Below are positions 25,411 through 39,100 of a DNA stretch of 64,000 bases, one piece after another. The stretch's first letter is position 1, and each line of letters opens with the position of its first letter. Source of the stretch: Gymnorhina tibicen (lineage: Eukaryota; Chordata; Aves; Passeriformes; Artamidae); assembly GCA_013399875.1 (NCBI GenBank), contig VXAZ01009370.1:1949421-2013420 (forward strand). The letters run 5' to 3'. Both the position numbers and the translations under genes were made by a program. The notes under the pieces were generated by a model. The model made no database searches, was not told the origin of the DNA, and saw nothing but the letters and a program-made list of their open reading frames with translations.

Positions 25411-28400
25411 CCTGAGCTCTGCAAACACAGCCTCTGAGGCAAGAATTCATGCTGAACAGTTAAACTGTGTATAAGAGCGGGAAGAATCACTTAGCAAACT
25501 CTGGAATGAGGATTGAATGCTTACAGATGGAAATGGATTTCCCTCAGAATTTATTCTCACAGGATAACCACAAATTGGTTTCTTCCATATCCCATTGCCA
25601 CACCAAATACTGTTCACTACAGAGTAACTTCCTGCTTTGTGTACAATTCAGGGGGGAAAAAAACCAACATGAAAAACCCAAGAAAATCAACAGACTCCTT
25701 TTGGTACATTGTAGACACAAACCTGGGCTTGGGAAACAGCAATTCTCATCCTTCTGAAGTTTGCACAACTATAGTTATTTTCACAGGTTTTCTCTATCTT
25801 ATGGATTTAGTTATGGTTTTTTACAACGTTAAAACATACTATCCTTCCAACCCAAGAAACACAAGAATGAACACAGCTCTTGTTCCCAAAGAGAGGAGGT
25901 TTACACAATCAGCACCCCAGCTGTCATTTTGGATGCTTTTTTATTCCATAGTTGCACTGTAAAAATACTTCTCCTGGACTTAAATGACCTGCTTTCAAGC
26001 TCTCCAGTAGGTAGAACCAAAGAACATAATCTATTAGTATTGTCTCAAAGTTCTCATTGCTGATTAGATGGAGACAGGTTTATTAATGATCCCTGGCATT
26101 TTTCTTGCTGCATACAGGGACTAATCTCTATCCACTGACTTTACAGTACTGAAATCAAATGGTTAAAGTTAGGTTTCTACCTAAATCTCTCCTCCTCTCA
26201 CCTACCAAATAAATCACATCTGTGTGAACACTCTATATGTTTCTTTAGTAACTGAACTTACTTAAAAGAACAAATTCTTTTCAAAGGGATCCAAATTGCT
26301 GAAGTAGCTGTCCAGTGACATAAAACAACACTACCATCCCAAACATGTGTCCAGCCGGACATTTGGTTAGTGCTGCTCAGGGTTTGAAATTTGAAATGTT
26401 AACACAGTTTCTGAACTTGAAAAAGTTTACAAAATACCGAAACTCTCTCAGCATCCCCCTATTAAAAGCGTGCACTTCTGTACAGATACATCTATGAAAG
26501 AATGGACTCTTTAAAATATTTCAACGTTGCAAATTCTACACATTGGAAGGAGAAATGGGAACATTGCTCCCAGCCCTTCAAGTACAGTGAAATGTTAAAC
26601 CTTGAGGTGAATTTGTCAAATAGGCTGAAGGGGGTTAGAACTTGACTAGAACCTCTTGACTATTACATAGATATTTAGAACACTTAAAGACATCCTATCT
26701 CAGGTGACAAATTATCAGTCCACCCTCCCTCTGCTGTCTAGCATGGAAGCAGAGTGACTTCAGCCAGCATTTGCCAGCTGAACCGTGTTACTTTGCATTA
26801 CTGAGGGGTTTTGTGTTCAAATGATAAACTGTGCTCAGTGACATTTTCTGTCACGGTCTTTTGCACTAAACTGAGCTCTGAAGAAATCAGCTCAGCAGCA
26901 CCATTTGGAAGAGGAAAGTTGTACAGAGAACGAAGACACAAATTGCAGCTGAAAAGCTTTTATCTGTAAGTACCTGCCTGTCTGCAAAGCTGCAGAAAAG
27001 TTGACCAAGGGCTGCTAGAACTCTCTCACCAGCTGCCTCGAAAGAGGAGGAACCAGTGCTGAAAACCACAGTGTTATGGGGTGTGCAAATGAGGGGGAAC
27101 TGAGAGAGAAGGAAAAATATTTAGTTCTCCCTCCATTACCAGCTTCCTCCACTACCTGTGGTTCCATCACGTGTGCTTTTCCAACCCTCTTTCAGAGATG
27201 TTCCTTAATTACACAGTAATGAAATACACTCAAAGTCAGTTAGAAATCTGCAAAGCAAATAGAGTGTGTGCAGCACACGGGGAGAAGGGAATCAGCTCAG
27301 CTCACACTGTTCAAACACAGAAACAGGCATTTCCAAGAGCTCTACCACGGCCAGGCTGCAGCACAGCAAGGTTTTCGAGTTAAATCATTGCATAACATAA
27401 TGGTAATGAGTTTCTCAGCAATCATTATGTCTCTGTCAGATGATAATAAAATGGAGTATTTGTCTCTGCTCTTGGTGCACTCAGAGAATATGCAGATATG
27501 CCAGTCCTCATTATATCTTGATAGAAACAAAATCCATTAGCCCAGGTGCTATACATTTTAATGAGGGAGACATGTAGAAACAAACCCAGGTCAATTATAA
27601 TAAAATGGTTACACATAGCTGAAACTGATAGAAATCTAAATAGGTCCATATCAATGCACTGCTTCAGAGATGCCTGGTGTTGGTCTACTCGTGGCAGGAG
27701 TGTGCAGTGGGCTTTCAGCTCAGTGACTCTACATAATTGGTAGGTAAGGAATGATGTTTTGATGATAGGTGCTGCTTTGCAAGTGTGTATCAGTGTATCA
27801 TGAAAACTTAATCCTTTGGGGAAAAATACTTTTAAACTCTTTTTTTTTTTTCCTCACAGGCAAAAAGGAGACACTTAGAGAAAAAGACAGATCTTATTCT
27901 CTTGATAAATTGTAATGGAAACAGCTTGCAGCTTTAGACACACCACTGACCCTTAAAGGTAAGGGTTGTAGCTGAAATCACAGGTACCATTTTCAGGACC
28001 AGGGCAGTGATACCCAGACACTGATTCCTTCACTCTTTTTCAACTGTGCTACAAATAATTTAGGAAGTGGCCGTATTGGGCCCATTGTTTCAAACGGCCT
28101 CACCACGCCAAGCTCACCCAGGGCTTGTCCTTCCCAAGCCAGATTTGGGAAAGAGTGGAGTGGGGTTGGCTTAGTTAGACACAGGTGTGCTCACCCCAGG
28201 CAGGGAGGACACAGGACAAGAAGTTTCTAAGCGGGCACCAGCCCGTTCATGGCACTCACCACGTGGTCAGGAAGCCCAAATTTAAACTTTCAAGAAGAGA
28301 CGCAGCCCTCAGCAGACAGCACTGTCATTAGCACGGGGCTTGCCTGGCCATACTCCCACAGCTCTGGCTTAGCCCTGCAATCTGCAGGGCTGGGAGGGTA

Positions 28401-31400
28401 AATCCCTCCAGGGCAAGCAATGGTGTGCCTCAGGTTTGCCTCCTGAGCAGCAGTCAGAATGTGTTTTGTCCCGAAAAGAGCACGTGAAGGGGTGAAAGGA
28501 CGCTTAAATTTTTCTTTTTTTGTGAGTTCCATCCTGAGAGGAAACACGAGGTCTGCTGCGAGACTGCTCCAAATGAACTCCAGACAAAATCTCCAACTGG
28601 CCCAAATTCCCACTGACTTCACTGGATGCTTTGAACAGGCACAAAGAAGGAAGAGTCTGATAGCTCTAAGCTGGAAAACATATTCACATATGGCAGCCCC
28701 ATTTGTTCCTAACTCACTGAAAGCAATGGAATTGCTTCCATGTTATACATGTGTGTGAGCAATTTTCCAGATCACAGCCATAAAGCACTAGATAAAAATA
28801 GTTGTAGAGCCCCATATCTTTGCAAGTGGTCTGTAGTACACGATTCACATAATTCTTTCCTCCAGTTATCCATTTATGTACTTCCTTGACCTGCTTTAAT
28901 CACTCTTTGCTTCTTCTTACCTAAAGAAAAGTTGCTTTAAATTTGTATTTTCAGCTCTTTTACGTATTATGCTTAAGAGTCACAATGTTAAAAAGAAAAG
29001 CTTGCTCTTTCCATTTAGACTGCAAATCTATGCCTGATACCAAATGACACCAGATTTATTTCTGCCATTTGTAGAGCATCTAAATATACCCCCTTTCCTT
29101 GTGAAACAGGATGCAGTTTGCTAAGAGGGCCTCCAGGTTTCTCCAGGCACACTATGTACTATTCCCCTAAGGGATAATGACGGGAGAAAGAATTGCAATC
29201 AAGTTTACATATTTCTTTGGAAACGGGTTATTTAAAATTCAAATTCACATTAAATAATAATAATTGTTTAAGTAATAAAAATTCTCTTTTGCGTAAGGGT
29301 ATTTCCTAAACAGGGATTGAAAAGTCATTTTTCAAAGTGCCTACAAATAATAGTTTCCAGGAAGGATGTTTGTTTTCTGACATACATCTTGTTTTCTCAC
29401 ACCATAATTTTACAGCTCCTTTTTTGAAAGACTGTCTTTATCTCAGCAGATCTGTGTGCTCACAGCCCAGCGTGGGACCAACGTGAAGAAACCCAAAACT
29501 GCTCCACGCCGGCCGTGCAGCCAAACAGAGCAGTGGGAATCCTGCCCAGAGCAGGGCTCAGCCCTTTCCATCACTCCAAGAGCTCTGTTTGCAGCCAAAG
29601 GCAAAGCTCAGGTGTCGCCCAGCCTGTGGGGAGCTCTAATCCCACCCACAGAAACCGGCTTTTTGACCAAAAACTTGTCGTGTAACATCCCTGACCCAAA
29701 TTCTTCCTGCTTTCGGGTGCTACGGAGGGACAACACAGCTCAACTCATTAAATCTCAGTTGTGCTGAACATGAACACGATGCCATTGGGGTGCCCATCAA
29801 ACAACCATCATATGCCAGCAGAAAATCACGAGAATCACCACATACATTAAACAAATCCCTCTCTGTCCTCCGAAATATTAACCTTGGTTTGCCCAGCTGC
29901 AATCACAGCAGTAACAATGCTCTTTCCGTGTCTCTGTCTTCAAACCTCCTAAATTTGCCAGGAAGAGACAAAAGGAGGATTTTTGCCTCTGTTGAACAGG
30001 TAGCCGGATTCCTGGCATAACACCAACATGGAAAGCATTATTGTGAAAAGTCTTCGTGTTCTCTACATCAGAGAGGGCTGTAGGTGACAAAAAAGTGAAA
30101 CCACGTTCGCTGCTTTTGCATTCTGTCAAATCAACAACAGATAAACTGTGGATGGGCTGCCGCCTGTTAGTGTTGGGCTGCAGTTTGAAATGAGATCTGG
30201 GGTTTGAATGTGGCTGACTGAGACCTGATCATGTCGTTCCATAAGAGCCGACAGCCCTTGCGGAGCTGGGTCTGCAGGGGCAGCCCTCGCGCAGAGCTGA
30301 TAAATGTCCAGGTTCAGCAATCAGTAAACAGCCTCACAGATTTACCCAGTGCTTTAATTGCTCCAGTCAACCCATATATCAGGTACAGGGGCCTCTTGTC
30401 TTTTTTCACTATTATTATTTATTTTAGAAGAGCTTATTTTGAAGTTACCAAGAATCCATGCACACTTATTCACCAGCGTAATTGCCTGGAAAATTTTCAG
30501 CCTTTCTGCTGTGACATTTCTCACCTTGAAAGGGACATTTGCATTGAGAGTTGAAAACAATTTTAAAACTCAAGGCTGAGAACACCTAGGATTGCTATTA
30601 CTCATCTTTACCAAGCACTGACAGTTTTAAACCTCCTGAGCACTGAGATAGCTCTGCAATTTCCTGGGGGACTCGGCTATTGTGCCACACCGTTGTTTGC
30701 CTGTGATAGCACTTTCAAATAATTAGTCCACAGAATTCCATGCATATCTGTAAACAGGTATGATTTATAGCTTGCAGGATGGAAAATCAGCCTTAAAATA
30801 TTACATTAAAAAAAAAAAAAAGTACTAAAAAGCCCCTCTGGATTTCTGAGGAAAATGCCTCATCACTTTACTGTTTACATTGGGACAGCTCAGATGAATA
30901 AAAACCCCATTGTAGTGGGCAGCATGTAAATAAGGAAAATGACAGTTCTTTCACAAAAAAGTTTAAGCTCTACACTTAAAAATATCTATTTGAGACATCA
31001 CAAGGGATTGATAATTCAAAAATCAAAATATAATTAATTATTGTCTTAAACATAAAACTGGATCCACAACATTTTCTTTTTTTCTCTGTAAAGAAAAACA
31101 AATGGGAATAATATTCTCTATGACATTTCAGGAAGAAGGATATTACAAACAAATTCTGATTTAAATAAGCCCCCAGTAGCCACCAAGGCTGGATCCACTG
31201 TGATTTGGGATGGTGCTTTCCACATTTTGGAAAAGGGCAACAGGTTTGGGATGCAAAACTGAGAAAGAGAGAAATCAGACATAGACATTGGACAATGAAA
31301 TTTGTTTCAAGGGCCCCAGTGGCCCTTCTAATAAAATGGACTAGAACAAATCAAGGATAAATTTGAGATTTCTGAGCTGTACCACTGTCATTAATAAGAG

Positions 31401-31702
31401 GTAACTAAAACCCAAAAGTTCTCAAGGAGCCACGCTGAAAACACAAAACAGAGATGCCAAGAGGTGTTTCTGAAGGAAGAGCTGAACTCAGCACTGCCCA
31501 AATCCTGCCGACATTCACTTAGGAGATCTTCAAAGGCCTGCCCCGTTTAGATCTCAATTAATTTAACTAGATTATCCTAATCCATCCTACTTACATTCTC
31601 CTTCACGTTTAGGCCATCAGCTCTGCCCCTGGAGTTTTCGGAGCTCCATCCCTGCAGAGCCCCCAGCGGGAGGGAGGCAGCTCTGGCAGAGAACCCCGGG
31701 CA
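25411..31702. other. Intergenic, no gene seen
   Basis: AT-rich, with a T-run at about 27840-27853 and an A-run at about 30808-30822. No recognised transposon or exon. Confidence 0.6.
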
Positions 31703-31752
31703 GTGTTTCCACTGTAATTAACAGTGGAGAGTGTTGCCACTGTAATTAACAG
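31703..31752. repeat. 28-bp tandem duplication with internal hairpin
   Basis: GTGTTTCCACTGTAATTAAC at 31703 recurs with one change at 31731; the second copy is slightly shorter. Within the first copy CCACTGT and ACAGTGG form seven-base inverted arms around AATTA (31709-31727). Confidence 0.85.
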
Positions 31753-33000
31753 CCAGGACTAAGAAGCTCAGAATGAAACATCACCACAACCTTCCTCATT
31801 TCTTTCATTTTTGTGCAAACCCCACAGATCCCTCCAGGTCCCGTGGGAACGCTGCTAAGTGGATGCTGCTCTGTTCACCTGGTGCTGCACTCGGGATGTG
31901 CAAGGATTCATCATTTCCTGGGTGAACCTCTCCAAATTCTGCCTCTGTTAAATGCACCTCTGTCCAAAAATCTTTCTTTTCTTTTTTACCTCATGCAAAT
32001 TCACACTCTCAGAATAACTCACTACCTTTAACCACAGCGATCTGCTCCCCCATCACTGTAGAAGGGTCACAGTTATTTTAATTGGGTAGCCCCAAAGCAT
32101 AAGGTTCCTTTGAATACCAGCTGCAGATCAGCTGAAAATATAAGTCAATGCTAGAACAGCAAGAAAGACCAGCCCTTTTATTTGTTTGCCATTTTAAAAA
32201 ACAAGTATAAGGCTCAGTATTAACTTGACATTAAATGGAATGCTTGTAAAATCGAGAACATCCCAACAACATCCCACCAAAAAAGTTGACTATGTGTCTG
32301 GTTGAACCCAAGAAAAAAAAAATTTAAAATTGACTCTTACTATTTTCCAACTATGAAAATAAAATTTTCCATATAAAATACATTGAATTTTTTTAAAAAT
32401 CAAAATTAATTTCGTTTGAAAATAGTTTAAAAAAGAACAACTATTGCATTGTTTTCTGAATGCAAGATTTCTGAAAACAAAACTCTTCTGGGAGAATACT
32501 TATCACACTCGAGAGAAGGGTGACAAGAAACTGAGCCTTGGTGTGTTCTGCTAATGACAGTGCCCTCACCCACAGATTGGTTTGTCTGAACAACAGGAGG
32601 ACAGTATATTTATAGGGCTTAACCTGTCAAACTTCCATCAGTCTTCTTCCTATTAACCCCCCTAATGCAGCAGAATAAAAAATATGCCCCTCTGCTGCTG
32701 TAATCAAAAGACCAAAACTGGTTTTTTCAGACCAAAAACATTTATTTACTGCATGGATTAAAGGATTAAATTGCACAGGAATGCTCTGCCCAACATTTTG
32801 TGCTTGTGCTGGAATGCAGCTGCCCTTAATCTCCTTCCCACTGGCACAGGCTATTGATGAAATGGTTTTCCCATTAGGGCTCGTTTGTTTGTGATGTACA
32901 CGGAACCAAAGCAACAAAAATAAGATTCCAGGGTCGTTTTCCCCAGCGAGGTCAGCTCCTGAGCCATCTTCCCGGGCACCCCCTGCCCCTACCCCACAGA
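31753..33000. other. Intergenic, no gene seen
   Basis: Very AT-rich at 32300-32440. No exon or recognised repeat. Confidence 0.6.
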
Positions 33001-33120
33001 GCAGCTCTGGCTGTGCCGTGCCCCCCGGGGCCGCTTGGCAACGCCACCTTCACCCCGAGGGCACCGCGGGCAAATTTCCCCGCTGGTTCCCCACCCGTGG
33101 CGGGTTCCACCCTCGCCAGG
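33001..33120. other. Short CpG-rich patch
   Basis: Eleven CpG occur in 120 bases of GC-rich sequence (for example CCCCCCGGGGCCGC and CACCGCGGGC). It falls off quickly to the right (four more CpG in the next 120 bases). It is too short for a formal CpG island. The longest ORF of the window (33050-33676, minus, 208 codons) begins in ordinary DNA and ends in this patch. Confidence 0.5.
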
Positions 33121-36100
33121 CTGGGCTAGGCTGGCACATCCTCCAGTGGCAGCACCACTTTGCTTCCGAGCCTGGAGGTGGCCCAGGGACCTCACCCTCG
33201 GGGCGGAAGAGAGGGGCTCCAGTTTGCAGACACCACGATGGGTCAGCCCAGGGAAAAATGAGTGGGCAGCCAAAATCCCTGCTGAAAGGGCAAGCAGCCA
33301 GTGGCAAACACTCTGTGCCGTAACAAAACCTAAACTGTCTCCTTACCCAGGCCAGAGTCTCTCGTCCAAGGTACACTGCTTGTAATCTACTACAAAACCT
33401 AAACCTCTGTTGTGCTTTCTGTACCTCCACTCCAAACCAGGCTAAATATCTGAAATGTACCCAAAAAAAGGAACAGATTAGAGATATCCGTTCACAGGCG
33501 AGAAGAATTAATTCTATTTTGATTGTTGGCTGACTACAAGAGAAATTGTGGTGCTTGATGACAAGAACCCACTGCACGACTCTCGCTCTTCTTTCATGAA
33601 CAGGAGCCCAGTTCACAACTAAAAAATATCCATGACTGACCTTGGTGTCAGCAGCTAGTTCCAAAAGATGAAGCACTTTTCCCCTCAGGCCTGTTGTTTG
33701 CAGGCTCTCTGCAAATTCAGGCAGACTTCACTGCATTGGGTTATATCCATCACACAGGGAGAGTTGCCCTAAGAAAATATGGATAAAATCCACTCCTTTT
33801 TTTCTCCTCTAATAAGAGGAGGTACCATCCACATATCCCAATAAGTTTCCAGTTCTCTGCAGCTTTGCTCCAAGAACTGTTGACTTGGTAAGCAAATATG
33901 GTAAGCTAATTTAGTGTTATTGCCTAATGATCACAAAAGAGGAAGATAAATTAAGAAGTGTCACTGTTTTACTGGTCTTTTTCTATTTTACAGGGCACAT
34001 GTTGGTGTGTTGCTACTGTTGTTTAAGATTATGATGCCTTTAAGGTTTATTTTGTATCTTCAGGCTTCTGCTGTTTTGTGATTAAATGCATGGAAGCAAG
34101 TGGAATAATAATTATGTAATTTATGTTCATACACTTCCTCCCACTGGCAGGTTGCTTCTTGACTGAAATTGTATTATTTGATTCATGAACAGCTACCTAT
34201 TAAAGATGGCGGGGACAGATACTGCAAATCCCTAAGAGCAATCATGAAAAAATATTTCAGCTACACCACTGATGTCAGGTCCATTTGCACATTTTTATCA
34301 CTGATTCATGTTCTGTAATCTACTGCTTCAGCTGAGAGCATTTATCCCTGCTACTTCTGAATAACATTAAAAGCATACAGAGAGGTGAATCACACAGCTC
34401 TAAGTGTGCAGTTCTTACCATTGATTCAGGCAAAATAGGAATATAATTGTTAACCAAATTTGCAAATACAGAGAGGAAAAATTTGCAGCGAAGGAAATTA
34501 ACTTGTGTGTTATTGTTTTCTTCCGCCCCAGGAAAAGTGCAGCGCCTCAAAAGTGCCAAACACAGATAAATGAAATGGGAAGAATTCCTTTTCTGGCTGT
34601 ACCCAGCTCCTGGGTGATGAAATCAGTCCTAGCTGAAGAGCAACCCATCCTTTACACAGCAGGGACACTGCAGGACGTGGTCCTGCACTGGGCCTCTCGT
34701 GGTGCCAAGCTCTGTTCGAGCTTTTCCTCCATGGACAATGCAAAAGAGGAAAAAGGGGAATCAGAAGGAGGCAGGAGTGAACCTGGCCAACGTGACAGAG
34801 TCAGTGAGAAACAGAAAACAGAAAATTTTGGCATTTTCCAGCCTGTGCCATGGCTGGCAGAGGGCAGAGTTTCTCCCACATCCTCTGTGAGAGAATCTCA
34901 CCCAAATTCATTGCTCCAGGAATGAACTGCAGTCACTGGGCAATTCCAGCTCTGCACCTACATTTGGGTCTATGTAAATAATAGTGAGGGTTTTAAGACC
35001 CTGATCTGACAAAGATAGTTCTGTTCTTTAGAAAGTTCAAGACTATCCTTTGACCGAACAACGTCTGAAGGTAAGGGAAACACTGAGAAGCTGAAGGCAG
35101 TATTTGTCATTGCAAAGGAAATACATCAGTGTTTGTCTTGCTGGAATCCAGAATGAGGGATTGTGCCATTAATTCTGTGTGTGTTGCTCTTAACAAAACC
35201 CCTGAAATCTATGGTTCTCTTCTTTTACAAAGACAGGACTAAAAATTGGTGAAAATCCTCCTCTCAAGCATTGCTTACCATGCTGCAATAAACACCAAGA
35301 GCTACACAAGCACAGCCTAACCAAGCAGCCAGTCTTATTCAGGAACAGCCTAAAAAGTCACAAAATGTTTTCTAAAATAAAACCTGTTAAGAAGTGGGGG
35401 TTTAGACACTAAACTGAGTTACACTGACGTTAAATCAGCACCCCTAAAGAATAACTTTTGTGTCAGTCTATGAACTTATTTCACAAAAAAAACCATGTGT
35501 GGGGTTAAAAACACAGTGACCAAAGCTGAGTTCTCCTTCTAGGTGGGTTTGCAGACGAGTCCTACAAAGGAAGCTGAGCACCCTGGGATGTAACAGTTAC
35601 TACAGCAAAGCACCTTCAGACCTCATTCAGGTCACAAAAAGAACTGATGAATCCCATATTAGACATAACTCCTAAGAAATCCATGTGAATGAGAGCTAAA
35701 CTGAGCTGGGTATCTCTCCCTGCGTGACTGACAGCCTGCCTGAGAGCTGAACACAGAATTCATGTCTGTACTGAACCATCCCACAGCTCTAAAGCATCAT
35801 GTCTGTCACAGAAGGAATAAAACAAGCATTTTAGCACTTTCAGTAGTTACCTCATTCACAACACACCAGCTCAGTGAAACAGCCAAAGCAGAGACAAGCA
35901 AGTCACAATTTCACCTCAAACCAATGCTTATTTTCTTGCAAGACTGTGAAAGGCTCAGGAAGTTTGAGTCTTTTCCCCAAATCACCAGACCAAAACCAGG
36001 CAGTAGATGGTCAGAGGAAGGGTCCCCACTATTCCAGGTCCTCAGTGTCTCTGTTTAATAAATCTTCAGCTTTAGATCCATTTCCAGAATACAAAAGAGT

Positions 36101-39100
36101 CACAGCACTTTCACCAAGGGTTTATAGGCCACAGCAAAAAAATATCTCTTTTCTCTCCAGAAATTCCCAAAGGCTAGAGAAAGGACAACACATCTCACAT
36201 GGGGTGCATCCAGCTCCACATCTGGAAACCAGATACAGCCTGCAGGGCAAATTCGTCTGACCCGCCTCAGTTTCGCTGTCACTCTGCCATCTCCTGTGTG
36301 TCTGTGCAGCCAGTCCACACATTTTGTCTCTGCTAGTCTTTGCCAGGCAGACAGAGTGAAAGGAGAGGAGGGCAAAGGGGTTAGGGGAGATCACAGAATT
36401 TTGGACGCTGTCCCAGAAAAATCTCTCTAAATTCATTTAATCCCAACAAAATTGAGTTTGGGCCACCCAGACCGCAGAGCCTAAACAAGAAAGGCAAGAA
36501 AATTGTTTTAACTGGGAGACACTTCTTTTCACTCACAGACTACAAAGCCATCATGTTTTACAACACACACACACATCCTAAGTATCAAAAATATCAAATC
36601 CTTTTCCCCCACACATTTACTTCACACCAGAGAGTTTGCACCACACACAGAGTTGGACAAGGGACCCTGAAGCCCCAATCCCCACTCCTCCACAGAACCT
36701 CACAAAGATGGGGAGGAGTTCCTTCACATGCTCAAGCTATTAAATAAATGATAGCATAGTGTACTGCCTGAGATGTTAAAAAACAGACTTTACAAAAATG
36801 CATGCAGTTAATTTACAGCATTTTAATGTGACATCTTTCTCTACTTGATAACTGCTATTGCTTTTTATATTACAGAAATGAATAGGGGCAGCTGGCACAG
36901 AAAGAAACAACATTTCAGTGATGCCACTGGACCTCATTTAAAAGTTCTGTGCGACTTAGCATTGCTTCAAGGGATGGCAAAGCAATACTGACCCACTCTG
37001 AAGTGGTTTATGAATTGCTACTGATGAGAACCCTTGCTGAATAAGCAGACTAGGTTCTTTAATGCCAATTTCTTACGAACAGCAGCAAGGAGTGGAGGGA
37101 GACAGTAATTAATGTGTTAGTATCAAGAGAAACAAAGAGCCTGCAAAGGTCTGTCCTTTCCCTGCTATCAGACTGAGAAAGCTTCCTTATTACAGCTGGT
37201 ACTGTAACAGTTCCCAGGGGCTGGACTGAGGGTGAGCAATGGCTGATTGATTCAGGTACAATCCTGACAGCATTTAGAGCCTGAATAAATATCCTTTCCC
37301 CCCCCAAAAATAAAATCAGACTGCAGGCAGCAAGTGAAGCCTGGTATTAGGGTGTGGGGCACATGAATTTAACAAGCCAAAGCTAACTGCACCTCCAGAT
37401 ACACCAAACATCTACAGCATGTTCAGCACAAGAATGAGGTGGATTGGAAATGGGCTTCACCAGTGCTTTGCTGTGACAGCTCATTCCTGGGACAGTTAAG
37501 GGCTTTCTTCCAAGAAATCCAACCAGTGTGGATTAAATGGCAAGGTAAGTGTTCATACAAAGCCCTAACGAGGTTTGCATTGCTGAGCACAGTGAGAAAT
37601 GAACTTCTTCTGCCCAGACCACGCTGCCAAAACAGGGGCCAGAGGAGAAGTGCCCACACCAGTCAGTGCTTCTCCCTTGGAAGCGCAGACACAGCCAACT
37701 TTGCCACCTCATTTCTCACAAGCAGCACGGTATGATCCTCCAGGGACAGACGAGGTCAGGATGGGTTTTACAGCTCACTCAAGAAGGATTTTCCAAGGGT
37801 ACAATAACCACATGTAGTGGTCCAGTGGAGTCAGAGGGAAAAGCATCACCAAAGGACAAAAAAAACCCGAACAAAGCAAACAAACAAAAATGCATTTTGT
37901 AACACCAAAACATCCCTTAACAAGCTTTTGTGACAGTGTCCTGAGTCCTGACTGTGCCAGACCCAGCCGTCAGAGCAAGCTGAAAACATTTGCCAGGCTG
38001 CTCATGGTCCTCACCAGAACAGTCTGGGAGGATTCCACTCAATTTGTTGGCAATTAACAGAAAACTCAGTTCTTGAGATGAAACAAACAAACAAACCAAC
38101 CTTAGGGCAGCCTCTTTCTTCCCGTTTCACCACGCTCAGCTTTGCCTCTGCCACTTCTCCTGCTTACTTGCCTCAAATTCCCCGGTTTTGCAGTGGATTC
38201 CACTCGGTCGCTCCCCTTGGAGAAGGGGCAGCACATAATGGTGCCCAGCAGCCATTCCTTCCCTCTTTCCCTCCTCCTCCACAGGTGTTCTCTCCTGCAG
38301 GCTCGCAGGGATCAGCCCCTGGGCTCCCTCACGGCTGCTGCTGCCCTTCAGGCACAGGTGGGATGCGGTGCCGGGTGCTCCTGGAGCAGCTGAGGGTCCC
38401 CAGCTGGAAGCAGCTGAGCCCACGGGCCCTGCCCTTTACACCTGGCACAACCCTACGAGGTGTTTTCCGGGGGGGAATTGAAAGAAATAAAAAGATTTCT
38501 CAGAGTAAAGCATTGGGTTATAACAGAGGAGGGAGAGGTCTGAAGGCAGAGAGGGAGCACAGCAGGGCTGATACAGGCCTGGCACTGCCTCGGCTCCGTG
38601 CCTGGAGCTCTCGGGGAAAGGCAACGTTCACTGGGAGAAAAGGCCACAGTCAAGAGATGAAATCCTAAGCTAACAATTTCACAGACTTCCCTTGGTTTTT
38701 TCTGCATTTCAGCACCTTGAGGCCCAGTTTAGGAGGTGCCAGGTGAGGTGCCACTGCCCTTTGGCTCACAGCTCACGGGGACAGCGAGACCCGACACAGC
38801 CCAGGCACGACGACCATACACCCCATACAAGACATCACTTGTTCCACACGTGCTCTCTCGAACCTCTTAAATGTGAAATGCACCCACACGGAGCTGATTA
38901 AAAGCTCCTGTGAGTGTGAAATCTTCTCTGTGAATAGGTTCCTGCGCCACAAAGGAACGTTTCATGCAGCGTATTTGAAACACATCGGAGCCTTGAAAGC
39001 AACTTTATTCCATTGCCGTTATGAAACAGAGCTTTCATTGTCTGCCACTGAAATGCTTTGAGTCATCATCTTCCAGTAATAACTAATCCCTTGCTCACTC

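Noticed and set aside
38078..38668. 196-codon plus-strand ORF in GC-richer DNA
   Set aside because: Proline- and serine-rich translation typical of GC-rich non-coding sequence; overlapping ORFs on the other strand are equally open.
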